Positions 34,138 through 42,915 of a stretch of DNA of 64,000 nucleotides are shown one piece after another (within the stretch, counting starts at the first letter, position 1; every line of letters starts with the position of its first letter). The position numbers and the translations under genes were made by a program. The notes under the pieces were generated by a model. The model made no database searches. It had not been told where the DNA came from and saw only the letters and a program-made list of their open reading frames with translations. The stretch is taken from contig PDIM01000030.1 in the NCBI GenBank assembly GCA_002811675.1, positions 129,566-193,565 of the forward strand, written 5' to 3'. The DNA is from Ichthyosporea sp. XGB-2017a. Lineage: Eukaryota > Opisthokonta > Ichthyosporea.

Positions 34138-36561
34138 TTACACAAGGTCGAGGTTATGTTTCATTGACTGAAGTTTGTGCTTGACATGGCCTTCTAAATA
34201 CTGTACAAATGCATCTAACTGCTGGCGTGGTGTGTAGAGGGGGATCACAGGGGCTTTACAGGATGGTTTGCGTTTAGGAAATATGTCATCACTGAATAAA
34301 TGGTTTGTTTCCATACGAAATAGCGAGTATAACGGGGGACCGGAATCAGCAATCAACAGTCCAATTGTGCATCCAATCGAAGAGAATATATATATCATTT
34401 CTGGACTGCATTGCTGAGTTAATGACGATATTAGAAATGATCGATAATTGTTTAGTCGAGACAATCCTAAAATAATTGAGTTAGGCTCCAAGCTATTCAC
34501 GACCGGCGAGGAAAGATTGGAGTCAGTAGAATTAAAAAATAGGCACATTATTGGATTGAGTATGAAACAGAGAGAAAAGAAAATGGACCCGGACAAGTAG
34601 TCGGTGCAAACCGAGCAAGGCTGCTGTGCAGAAGATGCAAGTTTGGGCAGGGAAGATTCACCATTAATTTTCCAATGGTCTGGGTAAATGGCAGTGAGTG
34701 CCATTTCTGTAAGGAATAGAATAGGAAGATATAACGATAGCAAACAGACAAGCACTCCGATGCCTTGTTGGCGCCATCGTGCATGGTCCTGTTTAGCAAG
34801 AATTTTCATGTACTTTTGACAAACAGACATAAGATGTTGGCGATCATTTTCTAGTTGACCTATACAGGTCTGAACATGATCCACGTACGATTGGTCTATC
34901 AAGCAATCGACTTTCCATAATCCACCGTCTCTCTCTCCACAACAGTCTGAATATATAAATATCTTTTCGGGATCTTTTAATTTCAAGTGAGGGAACAGAT
35001 AGACAACATTGTCATCATCTATGAGCAAATCACGAGGAATTTCCTGGCCAATATCATCCTTTAAAGATGTTCTGCGAGAATCTGATTTGAGGTTGAACCA
35101 TATGTTCTTTAGCAATATACAGCTACTGCGTGTATTGAATAATGGCAAGTCCCCCGGACAAATAGATGTTTCAATGGAAGTCGCCGAAGAAGTGTCATCA
35201 GTCTGTTGATCGGACAGTATTGAGCGGCTATCATCTTGACCTTGCCATATGAACTTATTGACAAATGTTTTAAGAGATAAATCTGTGCCCTTTAAAGATG
35301 GCGTTCTTTTCAATAAATCGAACTTTAGTTGCAGCTCATTTGAATCTGCCGCCTCTCCATTATTGTCTGGTTTCTCAATAGTTGCACCAGGAGCTCCACC
35401 TCCCCTACCCAATTGCTCAAGTTCCTCTCGCACCATCAAATATGAGCAAACATGTAACCGACTTCCCAATTGCTTGCTCAAATATGTCAGATACGTTTCC
35501 AAAGGCGCTTCTCGCACCAATGGAACTAGACTATGAAGGAAAAAGACCACCATATCACACACATTAGTGACCAAGTGGTTGAGGGCCTCTTTGTCCTTAC
35601 CCTCATTGCACACGTTCGAGGGGAGAATGATAAACCGTACCTGGCAGTCGGTGACCATTCCTTGGTATGAGGTAGAGGAGGACGAAGATAACGACGAAGA
35701 GGATTCCTCTCGGTCTCTTTTTGTAATTTTTGTGTTATTCCCCGTAAGTTTTGCAGTGGCGGCTTCATTGGCCATTTGTTGAACACTTCGTCTTCTCTCG
35801 TTTAGCTGCTCCTTCACCGAAGAAGAACCTGCCCCACACACCTTTAGTGCAACACGACTCCTCAAAGGGTCCAGAATCTCATCATCAAAAAACGGAAGTG
35901 CGCTGGCTGCAAGCTCTCCCTGAAGAAGATCGTCATTCACCATCATATCCTCACCAGTCACCACGAGAGGTTGATCATTTTTTCTAGGCAGGCCAGCACA
36001 GATGTTATACCCATAATACCAATTCACAAAGGCTAACTGTGCTGTGGTGCTTCCTCCACACTCCCCTGTAGCTCTTTCTTCGTCCTGTTGCCCCTCTTTG
36101 TCTCCTTCCTCTCCTCCATAGCAGTTTCCAATCAATCCGATATTAATCTTCCTATCAGGGGGTAGCACCGGACCATTCATAGCCACACCATCATCCCCTC
36201 CCCCCCCATACTCCTCGCAATTGCCACTCCCAGAAAAGGAAATGCTATTGAGCATCTCTGATATTTGCACAAGGCCAGAACGCCCCAAAGTGGCACTGGA
36301 GGGCACCTTTTTAGTCTCCTCATTCTCTCCGTCTCCGGCTCCCTCTTCCCTCCCCAGCTCCTCCTCCTCCTCCTGCTGGCGCGTTTCACACCCCCCTCGA
36401 TATATTCTTTGAATATCTTCACCGATCCTCTGCACCTCTTCTCGGGTAGGAACCATATGAAGAGGTTGACGGGCAAGGGACTTGGATCCCCCTTTAGTCT
36501 TTCCGCCTTTGGTCCTTTCTTGACCACTTGCTTTGAGTTTCGCGTTTGCATACCCTCGCAT
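34138..36561 (-). CDS. Unknown 807-aa protein with C-terminal membrane segments
   Basis: Family not recognised. The basic, low-complexity N-terminus (GGKTKGGSK) is followed by acidic Glu/Gly-rich stretches. A conserved-looking core alternates hydrophobic strands and charged loops: KINIGLIGNCYGGEEG (about 130), VRFIILPSNV and CDMVVFFLHSLVPLV. The C-terminal third has likely membrane spans: GVLVCLLSLYLPILFLTEMA, SGSIFFSLCFILNPIMCLFF and MIYIFSSIGCTIGLLIA. The core is faintly reminiscent of GTPase strands, but there is no proper P-loop and I make no functional claim. It ends in TAA at 34138-34140. The start at 36561 is the first ATG of the frame. Confidence 0.65.
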   Translation of the reverse strand: MRGYANAKLKASGQERTKGGKTKGGSKSLARQPLHMVPTREEVQRIGEDIQRIYRGGCETRQQEEEEELGREEGAGDGENEETKKVPSSATLGRSGLVQISEMLNSISFSGSGNCEEYGGGGDDGVAMNGPVLPPDRKINIGLIGNCYGGEEGDKEGQQDEERATGECGGSTTAQLAFVNWYYGYNICAGLPRKNDQPLVVTGEDMMVNDDLLQGELAASALPFFDDEILDPLRSRVALKVCGAGSSSVKEQLNERRRSVQQMANEAATAKLTGNNTKITKRDREESSSSLSSSSSTSYQGMVTDCQVRFIILPSNVCNEGKDKEALNHLVTNVCDMVVFFLHSLVPLVREAPLETYLTYLSKQLGSRLHVCSYLMVREELEQLGRGGGAPGATIEKPDNNGEAADSNELQLKFDLLKRTPSLKGTDLSLKTFVNKFIWQGQDDSRSILSDQQTDDTSSATSIETSICPGDLPLFNTRSSCILLKNIWFNLKSDSRRTSLKDDIGQEIPRDLLIDDDNVVYLFPHLKLKDPEKIFIYSDCCGERDGGLWKVDCLIDQSYVDHVQTCIGQLENDRQHLMSVCQKYMKILAKQDHARWRQQGIGVLVCLLSLYLPILFLTEMALTAIYPDHWKINGESSLPKLASSAQQPCSVCTDYLSGSIFFSLCFILNPIMCLFFNSTDSNLSSPVVNSLEPNSIILGLSRLNNYRSFLISSLTQQCSPEMIYIFSSIGCTIGLLIADSGPPLYSLFRMETNHLFSDDIFPKRKPSCKAPVIPLYTPRQQLDAFVQYLEGHVKHKLQSMKHNLDLV

Positions 36562-37174
36562 GGTTATATTTTGCTTTGATCTCCTTGCCTGAGTTCACTT
36601 TCAATACTGACTGATTCAACGAAACAATAATAAACACCCACTCCTTTTCATTTAACACTTTGCAAACGAACAATTTAAGTAAATTTTATGATAACCAAGG
36701 ACCTCCCTTGGGGTCGACCTTGAACATTAGAAAAGCCCACGTGGACAAAAACATTTCACATGTACAGCAGTTTTTTTTTTTATAAAAACTTTTAAATTGA
36801 CAAAAATATCAAATTACCTTTTTTAGTAATTTCTTTCCAAACTCCCTAAAAAAGGAAATTCTTCCCCTGCGTTGGTGGCGGGGGCGATAAACCCAGCCCC
36901 ATATAACCCCTAACCTCTTATAAATAACCATATCTAGACATAACCCTACACCCCAGCCACCTCAGATCCATGGCCGACCAAGAAATTCGCCCTCTCTTTT
37001 TTTCGATCATTTTTCTGCGGTTACTTTTGGTTTCCCTTTTTTTTTATTTTTTTATAGTTTTTGTTTTGTTTTGTTTTTCTTTTTTGACTTTTTTTTTTGT
37101 TTTTTTTTTTTTTTTTTTTTTTTTTGTTTTTTTTATTTTTTGTTTTTTTTTTTTTTTTATCGAGAAAGGAATTG
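36562..37174. promoter_or_regulatory. Divergent promoter between the 807-aa gene and the coiled-coil gene
   Basis: TATAAATA at 36919-36926 on the plus strand is a good core-promoter candidate. A nearly unbroken T-rich leader (about 37036-37160) leads up to the start codon at 37175. An earlier ATG at 36970 opens a frame through the poly-T that is almost all phenylalanine and ends quickly, so it was not used. Confidence 0.45.
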
Positions 37175-39128
37175 ATGAGTACAGGCAAGCAGTACTATAA
37201 GCATAAGCTTAACTCCCACAACGCCTTCCAAGGCACCTCGGCACCATTGCCTGCGCAGATGACGACCTCTATGTCTCCTCTTGTCCACACTCCATCCTAT
37301 TCGTCTGCTGGGATAGTGGCCTCAAAATCTTCTCTGCCAAGGAAATCGACCGGTTCAATTAATACATGGTCCACCCCTCCTTCTTTGCTTAGTCAGCAGC
37401 GCCCTGTGCTAGGGAACTCAACGTTTGGAAACCGTGATATACCTGGCTCCGGAACTAAGCCTGTGTGGCCCCAGTCTCGTCGCCACAAAAAAGATTTCTA
37501 TAAAGACAATCTTTATATTTCCGGGAAAGAAAATCTAGGAGTTACTAATGCAAAGTCAAACTTCAATTCCCCTTCTCGCAAAAAGTCTTTGTCCGAGTTT
37601 GCTTCTCCTCCAAGCCTTGACACATACGTGCCCTATAGTAGTCTGTCATCTTCCTCCCCAAGCACTGAATTCCCTCTTCGTCCTGGTATGAATTCTTCAG
37701 CAAGCGCACTCCATTCGCGTGTTAGATATGCGGGCAATTCTGATGCTTTTGTAAAGACGCCGATACCAGTCAATCAAACTGACGATACTTATAAAAGAAC
37801 CGGATTGTACACTCGTCCGTATAACGACCGCCACTCTGCTCCTCCTTTGCCAGGGTCGATGTCGGCACTGGCAAACATGGCAAGGACTCGTTCTCATGAT
37901 GCGGAATTCGAAGCCATTCAGCACCTGCATGACACTGTGAAGCGTTTCCCAAAACTTGATCACATGCAAAATATTATAATTAAGCAAGAAAATGAAATTG
38001 CTGACCTGAAGAGACATTCGGAAAAGCCGGCATGTTTCGAGGACAAGTATCTAAAGCGCGAATCAACATCTTCGGAACCTGGTGAGGACGTCATTGCTGA
38101 ATTTGAAAAGCAAATAATTCTCAAAAACCAAGCTGTGTTTAATTTGGAATCCAGTTACTCGAAGGCTATGGAAGAAAATGAAAGACTTCGCAATCAATTG
38201 TTTACTGTAGAGGAATATCTTAGAGATCTTCCTACCAAAGAAGAAAATTGTGCTCAAATAGAGCAGTTGGATTTATTAAAAACGAAATATGATGAGCTGT
38301 GTCGGGATTGTGATAAAAAAAGTGACGAAATTGCAAAGCTTAATGAGACTGTAAAGTCTAAAGAGGAAGTTATTTGCTCACAGAAGAAAACGGTAGACAA
38401 TTTGATTACCAAGTAAGTGTTTGCAAAGCTTCAACCCCCCTTTTAAGAAAGCCGATAAAAAGGCTGATGTTGAAGACTTACTTTTTTTCTTTTTTTCTTT
38501 TTTTGCTCAAACTAGGGAACGCAAGGTAACGAATACACGGGAGGAGATTGATAATATGCAAAAGGCTATATCTAAACTTCAACGTGATCTGTCCGACTCT
38601 GAGCGCAAGCTCGAAAGTTCATTTAATATACGAGAAGAGTACGCCAGGAAGGTAGAAGATCTTGAAGAGGACTTGAATGTCTGTAAGAAGAAAATTACAG
38701 AACTGGATCTGTCTTTGGAGCAGGCAATATCAGAGAGAAAAAAAGCATGTATTGAACTCAAAGAGTGCAAGGAATCTAGCGAAAACCAAATTCGTCAATT
38801 GGAGGAGGTCATTATACAAAAGTCCTCGGAAAATGAGGAACTTCTTTCCACCATTGTGGAAAAGCTCTCTGTTTGCCTCAATGATTTGAGAACAACTGTT
38901 CGTCTGGGTCGTACTTTAGCTCAGGGCCAAGATCCAAATATGAGTCTGTTACTTGGAATTGCGCCAGACTTAATGGGGGTATCATTGAATACTGGGGAAG
39001 TGACAAATGACTTGGAACACATTTTGGGGGGCATTTCAGAGATTCAACGTGAAGCAAATGAAATTCGAATGTTTTTGTCAGATAATTATGCAGAGCAAGT
39101 TGGAAGTGATGCGTGTGTGCAACAGTAA
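37175..39128 (+). CDS. Unknown serine-rich coiled-coil protein
   Basis: Two exons, 37175-38412 and 38516-39128, join in phase 2 across a 103-bp intron (GTAAGT donor, T-rich tract, CTAG acceptor), giving 616 aa. The junction yields LITKERKVTNTREEID within an unbroken heptad pattern, which supports it. Residues 1 to about 220 are Ser/Pro-rich and disordered. About 240-520 is long coiled coil, and the end (LLLGIAPDLMGVSLNTGEV, HILGGISEIQREANEIRMFL) is a small globular helical part. It may be a structural protein of a centrosome-like or cytoskeletal body, but no family was recognised. The start was chosen as the first ATG after the poly-T leader in this frame. Confidence 0.75.
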
Positions 39129-39511
39129 GAAATCTTCTTGGTTAGTTTTATTTTATTTTTACCTTTTCTTTATGTCATCAGCTAATGCCCATTTCAGCTT
39201 CTGAGACACTCTTCTCCACAATTAATCGAAGGGAAAACAGAACATACATACACAAATACATCACAATCACCGTCAGAAACATCCCCTTTCGTTTTATAAA
39301 TCGTAAACTGTTGCATCCATGTTGTCGTCGCTTCATCGCTCATTCCCAACACCCCGACTTCACAGTTTTAAAAACTTAAACAAGCAAGCAAAAACCTTTA
39401 GACAACACCGCTCGAGATGTAAATTATAGAAATTTATTTAAAACAGCAATGACATGCAGTAGTCCTTTTGGTTCAACATTCATCTGCATACATATACAAG
39501 AAATAAACAGT
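39129..39511. other. Convergent 3' flanks of the coiled-coil gene and RPS14
   Basis: These 383 bp contain no gene I can support. TTTATT on the plus strand near 39430 and AAATAAA near 39500 could act as polyadenylation signals for RPS14 and the coiled-coil gene. Confidence 0.4.
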
Positions 39512-39964
39512 TTACAGACGACGACCACGACGACCACCCTTGCGTCTAGTACTGTCAGTGGGAATTGGAGTGACATCCTCAATACGACCAATGCGCATAC
39601 CAGCACGGGCCAAAGCACGAAGAGCTGACTGAGCTCCAGGTCCAGGGGTCTTAGAACGGTTACCACCGGTAGCTCTCAATTTGATGTGAAGGGCGGTGAC
39701 ACCGATTTCTTTACAACGGACAACAACGTCTTGGGCAGCCAACATAGCAGCGTATGGGGAGGCTTCATCACGATCGGCCTTGACCTTCATTCCTCCAGTA
39801 ACACGAACAATGGTTTCGCGACCAGACAAATCAGTAATATGGACGAAAGTATCGTTGAAAGAAGCAAAAATGTGTGCAACACCAAATACCAATTCGCCTT
39901 CGCGAATGGTAGGTCCCAAAGAAATGTTTTCTTCGGTCTTGACGACCTTCTTAGACTTTGACAT
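39512..39964 (-). CDS. RPS14: 40S ribosomal protein S14 (uS11)
   Basis: A 150-aa protein (human 151) with an uninterrupted coding frame. Motifs include [60 protein letters not shown] and the basic tail [11 protein letters not shown]. It sits on the platform of the small subunit and binds 18S rRNA. The coding start is MSKSKK at 39964. A leader intron (39985-40856) and a minus-strand TATATAA at 40931-40937 mark the promoter. Confidence 0.98.
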   Translation of the reverse strand: MSKSKKVVKTEENISLGPTIREGELVFGVAHIFASFNDTFVHITDLSGRETIVRVTGGMKVKADRDEASPYAAMLAAQDVVVRCKEIGVTALHIKLRATGGNRSKTPGPGAQSALRALARAGMRIGRIEDVTPIPTDSTRRKGGRRGRRL

Positions 39965-39984
39965 TATGAATATGTGTCTGTTAC

Positions 39985-40856
39985 CTGATTCAAGAAATGA
40001 TAAAAAAAAAAAACAAGATAAGAACATGTTAGTTATACGCCCTTTCTAGTTTTCGCTATCAAACTATACGCTTGGTGTTTCCCTTTTCTATCCCGCTCTT
40101 CCTTTCGTCCAATGAAACCCCTCTTTTTTCTACAATTTTTTTTTTTCCTCCACATATAAAATAATTAACTTAATTCCCTCCAAAAGCAACTATTTCTTTA
40201 TGCAATGTGCCCAGGTAAATTCGCCAGATACCTCTTTGCGCTTACTTTAAACCAGCCAAACACACGCAATCTCATATGTTTTCTCGTTTGCCCTGAATTT
40301 ATGCCACTCCTTTTCTTCTGAAGCGCAAAATACCCCAACTACTCTCTGAACAACTAACACAAATAACACTAAACACCAAAGGCAAAACGCCAGCTAGACA
40401 CCCACTGTCATTGAACACGCACACTCTTTCACTGAAGACACAATCCACCAGCTAGCCCAAAATTATAAATTCGGACAATGAAATGAATGGGCACAGAAAG
40501 AAACGGGCAAACAACCATATCCCCTTTGCGATACAGTCTCCATGCCATCCATCATCTCATCATCCATTTCCGCGGATCATCTGAGCTTGCGAGTGACCAT
40601 ACTTAAGCCTCGAAGGTAAATCCGTGCAATCACTCAGACAATTAAAATTATTGAATTAAAATTAAATTATTTCCCTTCAATTAAATTATCCCGTCGAAGC
40701 CCACAATCCCCCCTCTTCGCTACATCCATCATCCCATCCACGGACCAAGACATTAAAAATACACACCCAGCACTCGATCACAAGAGCAACAGATACCCAA
40801 ATGTCAAAAGAAAGAAACACAATATGCAAAATCTCCTTCGAAAGGAAATCACTCAC
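39985..40856 (-). other. RPS14 5'-UTR leader intron (872 bp)
   Basis: On the minus strand the donor reads AAGAG|GTGAGT with the exon ending at 40857. The acceptor is TTGAATCAG at 39985, preceded by a T-rich tract, 21 bases before the start codon. It is far longer than the other introns of the window (70-175 bp). No snoRNA or other gene could be made out inside it. The sequence is AT-rich with repeated AATTAAA words near 40640-40690. Confidence 0.6.
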
Positions 40857-40930
40857 CTCTTAGATGTAGATTAACAAAGCCAAAAAGAAAAGAGACCGAG
40901 CACCATTGGAATTGGCAAGAAGGGAGGCAG

Positions 40931-41024
40931 TTATATATGAAAAAAAAACACCGCCCAAGGAAGGGGCCAGCTGATCATCCCGTTATGTATGGGACTTCCA
41001 TAGACAAGGGAGGGTTTGTATGGG
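40931..41024 (-). promoter_or_regulatory. RPS14 core promoter with TATA box and paired CCCATACA motif
   Basis: TATATAA lies on the minus strand at 40931-40937, which puts a start site near 40905 and a first exon of about 50 nt. Upstream, the word CCCATACA occurs twice on the minus strand, at 40986-40993 and 41017-41024, spaced 31 bp (three helical turns). Ribosomal protein promoters in fungi use a similar CCCATACA core for Rap1-like factors. The link here is inferred. Confidence 0.5.
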
Positions 41025-41121
41025 GAAACGCGATACATGTGACTGCAAGGCCGAATTGTGGGGAGGGGATTAGGGGAATTGTCTAGGGTTATGGTAGTGA
41101 TAAGGTACCGAGAGTCTGGGC

Positions 41122-41135
41122 GTATCCCTAGCAAC
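41122..41135 (+). promoter_or_regulatory. RFX X-box-like site upstream of DYNLT1
   Basis: GTATCCCTAGCAAC, an imperfect palindrome with half sites GTATCC and AGCAAC separated by CT, fits the X-box layout of RFX factors. It lies 267 bp before the DYNLT1 start codon. A near copy lies at 47732-47747. Confidence 0.5.
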
Positions 41136-41160
41136 CCTTTGGTGGCCCCTCTGTGGTATG

Positions 41161-41178
41161 CATCATCATCATCATCAT
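41161..41178. repeat. (CAT)6 microsatellite
   Basis: Six CAT units in the intergenic region between RPS14 and DYNLT1. No function is seen. Confidence 0.9.
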
Positions 41179-41401
41179 AGCTAGCCGCGGATTATGCCCA
41201 GCTTCTTCTTCTTCCTCTTCCCCTTTTTGTGTGTCCCTCCTTATACCCCCCTTCTTCCTTATCTACAGATATCCGCTGACGTAGGGGAGAGGTGTAGATC
41301 CATCCATTTGTTTTGGTGTTGTTTTGTATCCGAGTGGAGTGTGTGACGGATTAGATAGAGTTGTGTCTTTTGTGTGTGTGCGCTGGAGGCTGTTAGAAAT
41401 A

Positions 41402-41981
<580 letters not shown>

Positions 41982-42227
41982 ACATGAAAAAATGAATCAA
42001 GAAAAAAACAAACAAAACAAAAAAGAATCAAAAAAATCAGAAAACAAAAAACAAAAGGAATCTGTAAACATGAATGAGAAATAGATCGAGCTGATTGTTA
42101 AGGACTGGAAAGAATCTGAGGAATAAATCAGCACTTAAGAGTCTGGCATGTGTACATATTTGAAGCTGGAGACGAAATAAGGTGGGGTGTGGTTTGATTC
42201 ATTTCTTTTCTGTCTTTCGCCGACTGT

Positions 42228-42605
42228 CTAGTGGCGAAGCGCTTTGATTTCCGAATTTTTCCTATCAATCTCAGCCTTTGCAGTTTTAAATAAAGTCGAA
42301 ATATTCTCCTTTAGTATCCCATTTTGATTTTTACTTTCAATCAGCTGAGTTTTGTTTCACAATCCATTCGCATAGGAAACAAGAAAAAGAGATCACATTT
42401 AGTACACTTCCACTGCTCCTCATACCCCCTTTTGCACATAGCCAATCCTCACCTCTTTTTGATAGACCAGGACTTTTTTCTTTAACAAAAGATTCTCCTT
42501 CTTTAACTCATCAACCTGCTTTCTGAGCTCCTCCCGGGTTGGGCCTTGCTGCTCCACCGCAAAGCTAAGGTCTCCATACAAGTCAACCTCGTCATGCTCC
42601 TCCAT
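42228..42605 (-). CDS. Small FLASH/CASP8AP2 N-terminal-like coiled-coil protein
   Basis: Two exons, 42605-42453 and 42344-42228, flank a 108-bp intron (donor GTGAGG, acceptor ACTCAG, phase 0), giving 89 aa. The acidic start MEEHDEVDLYGDLSF leads into a leucine-rich coiled coil (EELRKQVDELKKENLLLKKK). The second exon supplies LKENISTLFKTAKAEIDRKN, which resembles the FLASH motif that ends its N-terminal coiled coil (NISALIKTARVEINRKD in the human protein). FLASH binds LSM11 of the U7 snRNP in histone pre-mRNA processing. Human FLASH is about 2,000 aa, so this would be only its N-terminal module. Phase and motif continuity support the splice. Other small coiled-coil families with this motif may exist. 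It diverges from AGPS across 310 bp. Confidence 0.6.
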
Positions 42606-42915
42606 GATCAGCCCTAACGTGTGGATCCCCTTATCAATACAGGCCTATGGAACAGAGAGGACAGCCTGTTCCCCCTTCCCTGTTTCGCTAATCTACAAAG
42701 AGATCCAAATTGTTCAAATTTCTTATGATATAAATTACGCGTTGGAGCAGAAAACAGAAAACAGCTGTGGCCTCGCGAGCTGTCTGCTGTGGTTTGTTTT
42801 ATTTTTTATTTCCTTTGTTTTTTCATTGTTTTGTTTGTTTTTTTGTGTGTGTTATTTTGTTTTTTTGTTATTTTTTGTTTGATTATTGTCGCTTTTGTGT
42901 TTGTGTGTGTTGATC
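42606..42915 (+). promoter_or_regulatory. Divergent promoter with T/TG-rich AGPS leader
   Basis: The final 130 bp before the AGPS start are almost only T and G, with no gene. Similar T/TG-rich leaders precede several other plus-strand genes. No clear TATA box is visible. Confidence 0.4.

Noticed and set aside
36970-37200. Phenylalanine-rich frame starting at the ATG at 36970
   Set aside because: It is a translation of the poly-T leader. The conserved coiled-coil frame starts later, at 37175.
40480-40563. C/D snoRNA within the RPS14 leader intron
   Set aside because: An ATGATGA C-box-like word exists on the minus strand at 40557-40563, but no D box (CTGA) or terminal stem lies at a suitable distance.
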